This document shows, one piece after another, positions 25,782 to 34,844 of a stretch of DNA of 64,000 nucleotides (the stretch's first letter is position 1; each line of letters begins with the position of its first letter). Where the stretch lies: contig JARLGY010000053.1 in assembly GCA_031292525.1 (NCBI GenBank), forward strand, positions 1 to 64,000, read 5' to 3'. The position numbers were made by a program, and so were the translations under genes. The stretch is from Flavipsychrobacter sp. GTDB taxonomy: Bacteria > Bacteroidota > Bacteroidia > Chitinophagales > Chitinophagaceae. Under the pieces are notes generated by a model that worked only from the letters and a program-made list of their open reading frames with translations, made no database searches and was not told the DNA's origin.

Positions 25782-27056
25782 ATGTATAAACTCTGGGCAT
25801 CTATACTGAAAGACACGAAGATCCTGCTCCGCGATAAAGTGGGACTGGCATTGATATTTGGTATGCCCGTACTGCTAGTTATCATTGTTACCAGCATACA
25901 GAACAGTGCTTTCCAGATGGTGAACAAGAATAAACTCACTACTGTTTTGTGTAACAAGGATACTGGTGTAGCAAGCAAACAATTTATAGCCGCATTGGAT
26001 AAAGTAGGGTTGCTGAACCTGATACCAGTACCAGCTATTAATAGTGAAAAAGATATAAAACAATTGGTGCGCGAAAAGGGCGCAATGATAGCAATACTGA
26101 TACCCCCTGATTTCTCGCAGAACATACACGACAAGGCAAAGAATGTAAGCATCAAAGCCCTTGAGAGTTTTGGCCTACCGGCTGATAGCACTGGTAAGAA
26201 TATAACTAGTACGCCCGTGACGTTGTATTACGACCCGGTATTGCAGGATGCCTACCGATTTTCTATAGAAGGCGCTATACAGGGTGCATTGCAGCTTACT
26301 GGCAGCAGCGAAACCTTAAAGCAACTCTATGCCTCACTTAACGACAAGCCACTGCCGGATAGTACAGAACGTGAATTGCTGGGTAGCCAGTCGCCAATAA
26401 ATGAGGTGCCCCTATCCAGGAATCAACGTGATGTACCCAATGCTACACAGCACAACGTGCCATCCTGGACCATATTTGCAATGTTCTTTATCATACTATC
26501 GCTGGGTGGCAGTGTGGTGCGTGAGAAACGTAGCGGCAGTTTCATACGTTTGAAAACGCTGCCTACACCATTTTGGGTAGGTTTATTATCTAAACAACTT
26601 ACCTACCTGGTAGTTACCTTTTTGCAGGCGGTTATTATATGTTGTATAGGCATATGGCTGTTCCCACACATAGGCCTGCCGGGACTAAAATTACCTACCG
26701 ATACTTTGGCACTGATAGTGGTAACAATTGCCTGTGGATGGTGTGCAGTAAGCTATGCCATTTGTATAGGCGTATTTGCCGAAACGCAAGAGCAGGCAAA
26801 TGGTTTTGGCGCTATGTCTATCGTAATATTAGCGGCTATAGGTGGGCTGATGGTTCCCAGTTTTGCTATGCCCGCATCGTTCCATACAATAAGCAAAGTA
26901 TCGCCGCTGCACTGGTGTTTGCAGGCTTATTACGAATTGTTCTTAAAAGATGGTACGCTTGCAAACGTGCTGCCAAATGTTTTATCACTAATTTTGATCG
27001 CTATAATTTTCCAGGCACTTACACTGTGGGGCCTGAGGCGTAAAAACCTAATTTAG
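25782..27056 (+). CDS. ABC-2 type permease of the dar-like operon
   Basis: 424 residues. One N-terminal helix (LALIFGMPVLLVIIVTSI), a large extracytoplasmic domain (about 50-230), then five to six helices at the C-terminus (TIFAMFFIILSLGGSVVREK, TYLVVTFLQAVIICCIGIWL). This is the ABC2_membrane_3 layout of exporters for lipids or drugs. It is paired with the preceding ATPase. Confidence 0.9.
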   Translation: MYKLWASILKDTKILLRDKVGLALIFGMPVLLVIIVTSIQNSAFQMVNKNKLTTVLCNKDTGVASKQFIAALDKVGLLNLIPVPAINSEKDIKQLVREKGAMIAILIPPDFSQNIHDKAKNVSIKALESFGLPADSTGKNITSTPVTLYYDPVLQDAYRFSIEGAIQGALQLTGSSETLKQLYASLNDKPLPDSTERELLGSQSPINEVPLSRNQRDVPNATQHNVPSWTIFAMFFIILSLGGSVVREKRSGSFIRLKTLPTPFWVGLLSKQLTYLVVTFLQAVIICCIGIWLFPHIGLPGLKLPTDTLALIVVTIACGWCAVSYAICIGVFAETQEQANGFGAMSIVILAAIGGLMVPSFAMPASFHTISKVSPLHWCLQAYYELFLKDGTLANVLPNVLSLILIAIIFQALTLWGLRRKNLI

Positions 27057-27061
27057 ATACT

Positions 27062-27328
27062 ATGGAAAAAGAAGAACTGAAGCAACAACTCAAAACCCAG
27101 ATCATAAAGTTCCTGAACCTTACAGACCTGACACCTGCTGATATTAAAGATGATGAGCCATTGTTTGGTGATGGCCTGGGGCTAGATTCAATAGATTCGC
27201 TGGAATTGATAGTGCTGCTGAAACGCGAGTATGGCATTAGCATTAACGACCCTAAGGATGGTCGTAAAGTACTTGTTGACATCAACACCATGGCGGATTA
27301 TATAGAGCAGAATAGTGTGAAAAAATAA
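27062..27328 (+). CDS. Acyl carrier protein of the dar-like operon (DarC-type)
   Basis: 88 residues. The phosphopantetheine attachment site is Ser43 in LGLDSIDSLELIVLL, and the fold is a dedicated pathway ACP rather than the primary AcpP. It is the last gene of the operon, five bases after the permease stop. It should carry the acyl substrates for the DarB-like condensation and perhaps for the BtrH-like transfer. There is no obvious poly-T terminator directly after it; the dispersed repeat at 27367 follows. Confidence 0.92.
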   Translation: MEKEELKQQLKTQIIKFLNLTDLTPADIKDDEPLFGDGLGLDSIDSLELIVLLKREYGISINDPKDGRKVLVDINTMADYIEQNSVKK

Positions 27329-27366
27329 GCTCTTGACTACTATTTTATTCCGGAAGTTTTGCTCTT

Positions 27367-27476
27367 CATTTCTTTACTTTTTTTGATGCCCAAAAAAGTA
27401 ACAAACAAAGGCAGTCGGCAGCGATTACCGCTGCTGCCGACGCAGCTTTGTGCAGGCACAGTGCTACTGTTCTGCC
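27367..27476. repeat. Dispersed intergenic repeat, copy 1
   Basis: 110-bp element highly similar to 45012-45121. It begins with a T-rich/A-rich block (CTTTACTTTTTTTGATGCC), then a hairpin with perfect 8-bp arms GTCGGCAG/CTGCCGAC around a 12-base loop. It continues with CAGCTTTGTGCAGGCA-like sequence and a small palindrome CAGTGCTACTG. It lies in the gap between the converging ACP gene and galE and could act as a transcript 3' end structure. Confidence 0.8.
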
Positions 27477-27569
27477 CAGCTAATGAATCCTACATCTTGT
27501 TTTTTGCTCATAATGCACGGACAAGTGTTACTTATCCTGATATACTTACTGACCTTTAAAAGCCTTGTA

Positions 27570-28610
27570 TTAGTTGAGCTTTACTTGCTCGGCTTCGCGA
27601 TTGAGGGCAACTTCCCATTTCCAGGCGGTGTCCATCATCTGCTCCAGATCGTATTGTGTATGCCAGCCCAAATTAGTTTGTGCTTTATTGTTATTAGCAT
27701 ATACTTCCACTACATCGCCGGGGCGGCGCGGGCCAATTTTATAATTGAGTTTTTTGCCACTTACTTTCTCAAAGGCACTTATCAGCTCCAGTACACTTAC
27801 ACCGTTGCCGGTACCCAGGTTATATACTTCGCAACGCTCTGCGTTGTCGCCCTTTATAAGGTGCTGCAATGCTTTGGTATGTGCATTGGCTATATCCATG
27901 ACGTGTATGTAATCGCGCACGCAACTGCCATCGCGGGTGGGATAATCGCTGCCGTACACCATCATTTCTTTGCGCTTGCCTATGGCAGTTTGTGTAACGA
28001 ATGGCACCAGGTTCTCGGGCACTTCCTGCAGCTCGCCTATGAGACCGCTGGGGTGTGCACCAACGGGATTAAAATAGCGCAGCAGTGTTGCATTGAACCT
28101 TGAATTCTGGTTCGAAAAATCCCTGCATATAGCCTCGCCCATTTGTTTAGTGCGGGCGTATGGGCTCTGCGCCTCGCCTAACGGTGCATCCTCTACTACG
28201 GGTAATGTGGTGGCGTTGCCATACACTGAGCATGATGATGAGAATACAAAATTATTAACATCGTACTCCTGTGCACACTGTAAAATATTTACCAGTGAAT
28301 TGAGGTTGTTGCGAAAATATTTAAGTGGCTCTTTTACGGATTCAGGTACACTTTTGTAGGCTGCAAAGTGTATGACACCTACTATATCAGGGTTCTCTAT
28401 AAAAACGGCTTCGGTATCTTCAAGATTACAAAGGTCAACTTTATAGTTCTTGATGGTCTTACCCAATATTTTGTTGATGCCTCCCAGCATACGCAAAGAA
28501 CCACGTGACAGGTTGTCGACCGATATTACTTCAAAGCCATTCTTTACGAGGTCAACTATAGTATGGCCGCCAATGTAGCCGCAACCGCCGGTAACTAATA
28601 TCTTGTTCAT
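27570..28610 (-). CDS. galE: UDP-glucose 4-epimerase
   Basis: 346 residues, short-chain dehydrogenase fold. NAD-binding TGGCGYIGGH (about 7-16), DNLSRG, the active-site Ser region SSSCSVYG and the YxxxK motif YARTK are all present. The sugar-binding part has LRYFNPVGAHPSG, usual for GalE. It interconverts UDP-glucose and UDP-galactose for surface polysaccharide. It is the last gene of an apparent cysS - exporter - galE transcription unit, 33 bases after the exporter. Confidence 0.95.
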   Translation of the reverse strand: MNKILVTGGCGYIGGHTIVDLVKNGFEVISVDNLSRGSLRMLGGINKILGKTIKNYKVDLCNLEDTEAVFIENPDIVGVIHFAAYKSVPESVKEPLKYFRNNLNSLVNILQCAQEYDVNNFVFSSSCSVYGNATTLPVVEDAPLGEAQSPYARTKQMGEAICRDFSNQNSRFNATLLRYFNPVGAHPSGLIGELQEVPENLVPFVTQTAIGKRKEMMVYGSDYPTRDGSCVRDYIHVMDIANAHTKALQHLIKGDNAERCEVYNLGTGNGVSVLELISAFEKVSGKKLNYKIGPRRPGDVVEVYANNNKAQTNLGWHTQYDLEQMMDTAWKWEVALNREAEQVKLN

Positions 28611-28643
28611 TTTGCGTAGAGGTTATACACAAATATAAGGTAT

Positions 28644-30449
28644 CTATTTCACCTGCTGCATTTCTACAAGGCGTTTATATATTCCGTCTTGTTGTATGAG
28701 CCCGGCATGTGTGCCACGTTCCATGATGCGGCCTTTTTCAAGCACTATTATTTCATCGGCATGCTGCACTGTGCTCAATCTGTGGGCTATTACTATACAA
28801 GTACGATTCTGCATTAATTTATTAATAGCATCCTGTACTATACGCTCGCTTTCAGTATCCAGCGATGATGTGGCTTCATCCAATATAAGTATAGGTGGAT
28901 TTTTAAGCAGTGCACGTGCTATAGTAACACGCTGGCGTTCGCCGCCACTTAGCCTTGAGCCTCTATCGCCCGCTACGGTATTATAGCCATCAGGCTTAGC
29001 CATAATAAATGTATGGGCGTGGGCAACTGTTGCAGCTTCTTCTACTCGCTCCTTTGTAGCGCCACCAGTACCGAGTATGATGTTGTTGTAAATAGTATCA
29101 TTAAACAATATTGGGTCTTGTCCCACCACACCCATCAGCCTACGGAGGTCGTCTATTTTACAGTCTTTTACATTGACACCGTCAATGAGTATTTCTCCAC
29201 CTGTTACATCGTGAAAGCGCGGTATGAGATCGGCGAGTGTTGACTTACCGGCGCCAGAGGCACCTACTAATGCAATGGTCTTGCCTTTGCCTACAGTGAA
29301 GTTTATGTTTTGCAATATCTGCTTATCACCATAGGCAAAACTTACGTTCCTGAACTCAATACCTTTTTCAAAGTTTTGAATGTGTTTGGCATCAGGAGCT
29401 TCTAAGATAGTGTTTTCCACACTCATTAACTGCTCTATACGATCGAGCGCGGCAGTACCCCGACGCACATTATAATTAGCACTTGACAAGTTTTTGAACG
29501 GCGCTATGATCTGGTACATCAAACCAATGTACACCACAAACAGAGGGCCGGTAAGCGAGGTTTGACTGGAGAAAATAAGCTTGCCGCCATACCATAAAAC
29601 CACACCTACCATAGCTATACCAATAACCTCGGACAATGGTGAACCCAGCTCCCTGCGTGCAGCAATTTTATTACGTGCCCTGAACAGAATGTTATTGATC
29701 TGTGTGAATTTTAAGTGTTGGTTTTTCTCGGCATTGAAGGCTTTTACCACACGCATGCCGGCGATGGTCTCATCGAGCACGCCAAGCATATTGCCGAGTT
29801 GTTCCTGGGCCTCGTTTGACGGGCGTTTCAGCGTCTTGCCCAACTGGCCTATGATGAGTACTGGGATTGGAAGGAATAGTACAAAGAATAAAGTAAGCTG
29901 CACACTGATAAACAGCATTGCACCAATTGTGATAATGATGGTTAAAGGCTCACGGATAAAGACTTCCAGCACACTCATGATGGATAGCTCGACCTCGTTT
30001 ATGTCGTTTGTCATGCGACTAATAAGGTCACCCTTGCGCTCTTCTGTAAAGAAGCCTATGGGTAGTGACAGTGTTTTGGTAAACAGGTCATCGCGCAGGC
30101 GACGCAATATCATGTTGCGCAACGGGTTGAGTATGTAAACGGAGATGTATAGAAATAGGTTCTTTAATATTGTAAAAACGATAACGATACCCACGGCTAT
30201 TGCCAAAGCGTTGAGCGGTTCTTCCCGCAAAATGAAGCCATAAACGTAATAGTTTATTTTATCCAGCAGATCGGGGTGTATGCTCAATTTGGGCGGCTCT
30301 TTGCCCATGAACAGTACCTGCAGCACGGGGGCCAGCATACCGAATGAGAACAGCGAAAAAATAATGGATAATAAATTGGCTATAAAGTATAAAACTATCT
30401 GGCTTTTGTAATCGGCCAGGTAGCGTAGCAATTTTGTTATTTTTCTCAT
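28644..30449 (-). CDS. MsbA-like ABC exporter (fused permease and ATPase)
   Basis: 601 residues. Six transmembrane helices in residues about 15-320, then an ATPase domain with Walker A VGASGAGKST, signature RLSGGERQRV, Walker B ILILDEATSSLD and the switch His in VIAHRLST. This architecture fits lipid A or multidrug half-transporters that work as homodimers. MsbA is the likely role in this phylum, but the sequence alone cannot exclude a drug exporter. It starts eight bases after the cysS stop. Confidence 0.93.
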   Translation of the reverse strand: MRKITKLLRYLADYKSQIVLYFIANLLSIIFSLFSFGMLAPVLQVLFMGKEPPKLSIHPDLLDKINYYVYGFILREEPLNALAIAVGIVIVFTILKNLFLYISVYILNPLRNMILRRLRDDLFTKTLSLPIGFFTEERKGDLISRMTNDINEVELSIMSVLEVFIREPLTIIITIGAMLFISVQLTLFFVLFLPIPVLIIGQLGKTLKRPSNEAQEQLGNMLGVLDETIAGMRVVKAFNAEKNQHLKFTQINNILFRARNKIAARRELGSPLSEVIGIAMVGVVLWYGGKLIFSSQTSLTGPLFVVYIGLMYQIIAPFKNLSSANYNVRRGTAALDRIEQLMSVENTILEAPDAKHIQNFEKGIEFRNVSFAYGDKQILQNINFTVGKGKTIALVGASGAGKSTLADLIPRFHDVTGGEILIDGVNVKDCKIDDLRRLMGVVGQDPILFNDTIYNNIILGTGGATKERVEEAATVAHAHTFIMAKPDGYNTVAGDRGSRLSGGERQRVTIARALLKNPPILILDEATSSLDTESERIVQDAINKLMQNRTCIVIAHRLSTVQHADEIIVLEKGRIMERGTHAGLIQQDGIYKRLVEMQQVK

Positions 30450-30457
30450 TTAGTTGT

Positions 30458-31951
30458 TTAGTTTTCCAGCGTCCAGCTTACTGTGCCATCCTTTTCGTCT
30501 TTCAGCATTACCCCGGCTTGTGCCAGGCTGTTGCGTATCTGGTCGCTGGTTGCAAAGTCTTTACGGGCGCGGGCATCTTTTCTTATTTCTACCAGCAGTT
30601 GCAATACCTTATCCAGGTTATTGTTTTGTGCTGCCTGCAATGGCTGCATACCTAAAACATCTACCAGGTACGTAGTAAAGGTTTGTTGCAGCAATGCCAG
30701 CGTATCACTGCTGATCGCCTTAATGTCTATTTGTCCACCCTTAATGCCGTTGATGACAGGAGCCAGCTCGAACAAGCTTGCCAGCACCTTGGCGGTGTTA
30801 AAGTCATCGCTCATGTACTCACCACAGCTATGGCACCACTCTACTACCTGCTTGTCCAGTTCAGCATCTGTTGCCGCACCACCGGGGTGCTGCAGTTTCT
30901 GTAATACCTCGTATGCTTCCCATAGTCTGCGAAACGCCTTTTCTGCAGCCTGCAAGGCTTCGTTACTGAAATCGAGCGTGCTGCGGTAATGTGTTTGCAA
31001 TATATAAAAGCGTACTACCATAGGGTGGTATGGCTGCTCTAATATAGGATGATTGCCACTGAACAACTCGGTGAGCTTGATGACGTTGTTATAGCTTTTG
31101 CCCATCTTCTTACCATTGATGGTGATCATGTTATTGTGCATCCAGTAGTTTACCGGTGCATGCCCGTGGGCAACAGTGCTTTGGGCTATCTCACTCTCGT
31201 GGTGGGGGAACTGGAGGTCCATACCGCCACCGTGTATATCAAATGTTTCGCCCAGGTACTTGCTGCTCATGGCGCTGCACTCTATGTGCCAGCCTGGGAA
31301 CCCATCGCCCCAAGGGCTCTTCCACCGCATGATATGCTGCGGTGGCGCACTTTTCCATAGCGCGAAATCGGTCTTGTTCTTTTTTTCTTCCTGCCCTTCC
31401 AATTCGCGGGTGGTTTCCAGCAGGTCGTCTATTATACGGCCGCTGAGCTTACCATATGGGTAGTGTTCTGCGTATTTCTTTACATCAAAGTAAACGCTGC
31501 CGTTCACCTCGTATGCGTAGCCTTTTTTTAAAATAGTCTCTATCATAGATATCTGCTCTATGATATGGCCAGTAGCGGTGGGCTCTATACTGGGATCGAG
31601 CGTATTGAAGAGGCGCATACCCCAATGGAACAGGTTGGTATATTTATGTACCAGTTCCATAGGTTCCATTTTTTCGAGCTGGGCTTTGTCGCTCACCTTA
31701 TCTACTGCCTCGCGGCCCTCTTCTTCAAAGTGACCGGCATCGGTAATGTTGCGGACATAGCGAACACGGTAACCGAGATGCTGCAGGTAGCGGTACACGA
31801 CATCGAAAGTGATGTAGGGGCGTGCGTGGCCAAGATGGCTTTCGCCGCTGACGGTAGGGCCGCATACATAAAGGCCTGCGTAGCCGGGCGTTATAGGTTC
31901 AAACTTTTCCTTTTGCCTTGTATATGAATTATGTAGGTATAAATCTGCCAT
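30458..31951 (-). CDS. cysS: Cysteine--tRNA ligase
   Basis: 497 residues, class I aminoacyl-tRNA synthetase. The HIGH motif appears as SHLGHAR (about 36-42) after YVCGPTV. Zn-binding residues include Cys in GWHIECSAM and the His pair in PHHESE. The KMSKS loop reads KKMGKS. The C-terminal helical anticodon-binding domain is complete. First gene of a presumed three-gene unit, with a -7 element 15 bases upstream. Confidence 0.97.
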   Translation of the reverse strand: MADLYLHNSYTRQKEKFEPITPGYAGLYVCGPTVSGESHLGHARPYITFDVVYRYLQHLGYRVRYVRNITDAGHFEEEGREAVDKVSDKAQLEKMEPMELVHKYTNLFHWGMRLFNTLDPSIEPTATGHIIEQISMIETILKKGYAYEVNGSVYFDVKKYAEHYPYGKLSGRIIDDLLETTRELEGQEEKKNKTDFALWKSAPPQHIMRWKSPWGDGFPGWHIECSAMSSKYLGETFDIHGGGMDLQFPHHESEIAQSTVAHGHAPVNYWMHNNMITINGKKMGKSYNNVIKLTELFSGNHPILEQPYHPMVVRFYILQTHYRSTLDFSNEALQAAEKAFRRLWEAYEVLQKLQHPGGAATDAELDKQVVEWCHSCGEYMSDDFNTAKVLASLFELAPVINGIKGGQIDIKAISSDTLALLQQTFTTYLVDVLGMQPLQAAQNNNLDKVLQLLVEIRKDARARKDFATSDQIRNSLAQAGVMLKDEKDGTVSWTLEN

Positions 31952-31965
31952 GCTGAAAATAAGTG

Positions 31966-31973
31966 CAAAATTA
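31966..31973 (-). promoter_or_regulatory. -7 element for cysS
   Basis: TAATTTTG on the minus strand matches TAnnTTTG, 15 bases from the start codon. No properly spaced TTG was found. Confidence 0.4.
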
Positions 31974-32072
31974 TCTTATTATTAGTTAGCGTGGGGTGAA
32001 AATTGTGGAATGTTGGTATAGACCATTGAGCGGCTTTATTTAGCATTTGTGGTGTGAATTTATTGGTATTGT

Positions 32073-32104
32073 CCTGTCCGACTTTTATTGCAAAACCGGA
32101 CAGG
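32073..32104. repeat. Inverted repeat CCTGTCCG/CGGACAGG
   Basis: Perfect 8-bp arms (32073-32080 and 32097-32104) around a 16-base loop. First member of the TGTCCG-core repeat cluster. Confidence 0.7.
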
Positions 32105-32173
32105 CCAAGTGCCAGAATACCTTGAAAGTGTTTGCAGTATGTAATATGCATTTATTTTCAACTGTCTGGTTGA

Positions 32174-32187
32174 GTCCGGTAGCGGAC
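32174..32187. repeat. Inverted repeat GTCCG/CGGAC
   Basis: GTCCG-gtag-CGGAC. Short arms with a four-base loop, and the same TCCG core as its neighbours. An upstream CTGTC at 32162 can pair alternatively with GACAG at 32185. Confidence 0.5.
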
Positions 32188-32249
32188 AGGGCTAGTTTTG
32201 AGTAGGTGCTATCTATAAAAAATGTCTGTTTAGTGAATGGAATGTCTTG

Positions 32250-32271
32250 AAATGTCCGTTGGCCGACATTT
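32250..32271. repeat. Inverted repeat AAATGTC/GACATTT
   Basis: Perfect 7-bp arms (32250-32256 and 32265-32271) separated by eight bases CGTTGGCC. A related direct copy of the left arm (AAATGTCTGTT) lies about 30 bases upstream, near 32220. Confidence 0.6.
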
Positions 32272-32324
32272 TTAATTTTTGGTGAAAGCCTTTACTGGTT
32301 TGCGTTTCAGTGCCTCGGCCTTCT

Positions 32325-32365
32325 AAAATGTCTGTTGGAATATTTTAATCCGGAACGGACATTTT
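32325..32365. repeat. Inverted repeat AAAATGTCTGTT/AACGGACATTTT
   Basis: Twelve-base arms (32325-32336 and 32354-32365) that pair fully apart from one G-T wobble, with a 17-base A/T-rich loop. This is the longest of the cluster. Confidence 0.7.
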
Positions 32366-32684
32366 GTGTGTTGAATAGAGCTGCCAGGAAACACAACCAT
32401 AGCGCAAGATACTATTGGCGGAAGTGGTTTTCCAAAAGAAGATATGCACAGTTCCACGAGTTAGATGTTCCACGGATGGGTTGTTTAATTCCATCAGCTA
32501 CCTGGTTAACCATTAGCATCGGTTTTCCAAATTCCGGTTACAAACCGGCAGCATTAGGTAGACACAGGTCACCTTACAGAAGACCTGAGCCAGAGTTTAA
32601 AATATAATTCTGCAATAATTATTGAACAAAATGATATGCTGGCATTATTTTAACATGTAACTCAAAACACTAAAAACTATTATT

Positions 32685-32993
32685 ATGAAAAACACCATTC
32701 AGAGTATCAACACGAAATTGTTCTTACTATTTATGTTCCTGTTATCCGGCTTTTATGCAATAGCACAGGACGGGACTACAACCACGCAAACGACTACAAA
32801 CACAAGTCACTCAGAAACAAGCGGAGCAACCGCTGACCCATCCATGTGGTACAGTAACCCTATAGTATGGGTTATTGGCGGTGTAGTTTTGCTTATTATA
32901 ATAATAGTAGCAGCAACGAGCGGCAAAAGGACTGTAGCAAACAGGGAAGTATCGAGAACTACTACTACCTCAACTACTGTTAGAGAAGACTAA
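32685..32993 (+). CDS. Small exported single-helix membrane protein
   Basis: 102 residues. A signal peptide (LFLLFMFLLSGFYAIAQ) is followed by a Thr/Ser-rich stretch (TTTTQTTTNTSHSETSG), one strong transmembrane helix (NPIVWVIGGVVLLIIIIVAA, about 60-79) and a basic, Thr-rich tail. I do not recognise a function. A terminator follows 27 bases after the stop, supporting a real gene. Confidence 0.75.
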   Translation: MKNTIQSINTKLFLLFMFLLSGFYAIAQDGTTTTQTTTNTSHSETSGATADPSMWYSNPIVWVIGGVVLLIIIIVAATSGKRTVANREVSRTTTTSTTVRED

Positions 32994-33020
32994 TCGATTT
33001 TTGATGAACTATAAATTTAG

Positions 33021-33049
33021 AGAGCTTTCATTTTGGAAGCTCTTTTTTT
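33021..33049 (+). terminator. Intrinsic terminator after the small membrane protein
   Basis: Stem AGAGCTTTC/GGAAGCTCT (33021-33029 with 33035-33043, one wobble), followed by a T-run ending at 33049. Confidence 0.75.
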
Positions 33050-33153
33050 GTTTCATTATCCTCTTTTAGTTTGATGTGTAATGGTGGGCAAGCGGATGCT
33101 TGCTGGAGTTTGAGGCCGAAGCAAATGCCTGACCAGCGAGGAGTGCGCTTCAC

Positions 33154-33642
33154 TCATCGGATTGATTTGGCCCCTATTGTTGCGGCGCGTACATATCCCA
33201 TTTGATGCCAATTGTAAGTGTAAGCAATGCTATCATTTTGGTAGTAGTAATAGGCGGTACACTGTGGATACACAGTGGCAAAAGTGGCATAGGTTATTGA
33301 TACATTAGACTTATCTAACAGCAGAAGAGGATTAACTGTGTAATTCGTCACATAACGATTTAGTGAAGAATCCGGTATTACCTGGATGGTTGAATCATTT
33401 ACCTTGGTGATAGTGATATTTCCAGAGATAGGAAATGTTGTATCTAAAAGAGGTGGTTGACCCCATGCGCCTGCTATGTCAGTATAGGTACCTGTATAAG
33501 TTCTGGTTGAGGCTATTTTATTCCAGAGTACAGTAGTTGTTGCTGTGGGAGTATTATCCGCTATAGGAGATGTACCCTTGTTACATCCAAATGCTACTGT
33601 GCATATTGCGGCGAGGACGAATAGTGATCTAAGTTGATTCAT
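33154..33642 (-). CDS. Small putative lipoprotein
   Basis: 162 residues. Signal peptide with lipobox (CTVAFGC, Cys about residue 20), then a Thr-rich spacer and a beta-strand-rich domain (TYTGTYTDIAGAW, GNITITKVNDSTIQVIP). The repeated YTGTYT/ITITKVNDSTI pattern resembles small Bacteroidota lipocalin-like lipoproteins, but I cannot assign a family. Confidence 0.7.
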   Translation of the reverse strand: MNQLRSLFVLAAICTVAFGCNKGTSPIADNTPTATTTVLWNKIASTRTYTGTYTDIAGAWGQPPLLDTTFPISGNITITKVNDSTIQVIPDSSLNRYVTNYTVNPLLLLDKSNVSITYATFATVYPQCTAYYYYQNDSIAYTYNWHQMGYVRAATIGAKSIR

Positions 33643-34020
33643 TGAGTACTTTTTATTGTTTCAACTACACGTAGGTTTATTTCACTTAAACTTATGTAAT
33701 TTACTATATTTTATTGAAATTAAAAATCGCCAGTCGAAGCTGACCTTGGGGGTGTTTGAGGACGAAATGATTCTTCTACCAGGAGGAATTAAGAGATAAC
33801 TTGAATAATTATAATAACGATTGAGATTGCCTTGCGGGGGGCATGGAAATGTGTTTAATAATTTTATTGATTTTGTATGCTTTATTAATGTAAGTATTTA
33901 CTGATTTATCAAACTCTTGCCTAATCTCCATTTCGACTTCTAATGAATCGCCCTTAGCCAATTGCGACCACTATCTATCCTTAATTTACGTTTTCTATGT
34001 AATATAATAATAGTAATAAA
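33643..34020. other. Gene-free stretch of about 380 bases left of the phage-like region
   Basis: AT-rich. A short open frame near 33712-33801 encodes LTLGVFEDEMILLPGGIKR before a stop. It could be the tail of a decayed gene, but it has no start and no upstream domain. No RNA gene or repeat seen. Confidence 0.5.
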
Positions 34021-34824
34021 CTACTTCCCTTTCATAAACCGCTTCATTTCCATTACATCTACTTCAAGATCGGCGAGGCGGTGATAAACTTCCGCGGGTT
34101 CGCTAAAGTCCCCACTAATCTTGAGGCGGCCGTACCAGATCTCTTTTACATCTTCGGGATCTATCTCTACTGTGGGAAATTCGTGGCGGTGTGCTATGGT
34201 GTCTGATTTAAGATAAAGTTTACCGCGCTCCTCTATTCGGTTGAGTATGCGTTTTACTGCAACTCCACCTTTATGGACAATAACGTGCACCCTATTGTCA
34301 CGTATCTTGTCAAAGCCTTCTATCCATTCTCCTATAATACGATCGGCATGCATGATGTTTGGCGCCATGGATGGTCCATCTACCTCGAACATCCTAAAGG
34401 TAGCATTGCTGAGTCCTGGCAGCCTAAACGTAGGTAGTGTTTCCATAAACTCAGGATCGCCATAACCCAGCAGGTAGCCTGCCCTGGCTTTTACGGGTAC
34501 GTATATAATATTATCGTTTCCATTGCGATCGACACTAATTACCTGGGGAACCTTATTATAAGGAATATTACCACTATGCGGAACCACACTCATTGCAGCA
34601 CTAGTATCAGGCAGGCCTTCTTTATCCAAATTTCTTGACAAAAGCACATCTACGGAAATTCCAAAATAATTGGCAAATACCATTAAGGTCTCCAGGTTGG
34701 GCTCGCTGATGCCAGCCTCGTAATTGGCGATGGTGGTACGGCCTATACTCACGTCAGCGCTCAATCCGTCTTGTGTCTTACCGGCTTTTTTTCTTAGGAA
34801 CTTAAGATTGCCTGATAGATTCAT
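34021..34824 (-). CDS. S24/LexA-type phage repressor
   Basis: 267 residues. An N-terminal helix-turn-helix of the XRE class (residues about 5-60: LKFLRKKAGKTQDGLSADVSIGRTTIANYE) is joined to a C-terminal S24 self-cleavage domain. The Ser nucleophile is Ser152 (VDGPSMAP), the Lys is Lys191 (GGVAVKRIL), and an Ala-Gly at 115-116 (KARAGYL) is in the position of the cleaved bond. A short charged helix ends the protein. It is divergent from the MuB-like gene with four palindromic sites between, the arrangement of a temperate-phage immunity region. DNA-damage-induced derepression is a fair inference. Confidence 0.9.
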   Translation of the reverse strand: MNLSGNLKFLRKKAGKTQDGLSADVSIGRTTIANYEAGISEPNLETLMVFANYFGISVDVLLSRNLDKEGLPDTSAAMSVVPHSGNIPYNKVPQVISVDRNGNDNIIYVPVKARAGYLLGYGDPEFMETLPTFRLPGLSNATFRMFEVDGPSMAPNIMHADRIIGEWIEGFDKIRDNRVHVIVHKGGVAVKRILNRIEERGKLYLKSDTIAHRHEFPTVEIDPEDVKEIWYGRLKISGDFSEPAEVYHRLADLEVDVMEMKRFMKGK

Positions 34825-34844
34825 ATAAAAATATTTTTAGCAAA

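Larger units (their letters stand above)
31974..32684. other. Gene-poor stretch of about 700 bases rich in inverted repeats
   Basis: No convincing coding region. It contains at least four inverted repeats whose arms share a TGTC(C/T)G core (listed separately). A 90-codon frame at 32335-32607 runs through one repeat and lacks recognisable domains. Confidence 0.6.

Noticed and set aside
31891-32151. 86-codon minus-strand frame upstream of cysS
   Set aside because: It overlaps the cysS start and promoter region and shows no protein-like pattern.
32335-32607. 90-codon open frame in the repeat-rich gap before the small membrane protein
   Set aside because: It runs through an inverted-repeat arm, has no recognisable domain or signal, and no promoter or start context; the base composition fits non-coding DNA.
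33712-33801. Short frame ending LTLGVFEDEMILLPGGIKR left of the repressor, possibly a gene remnant
   Set aside because: The peptide looks protein-like, but the frame has no start codon, closes upstream after a few codons, and has no domain to identify a parent gene.
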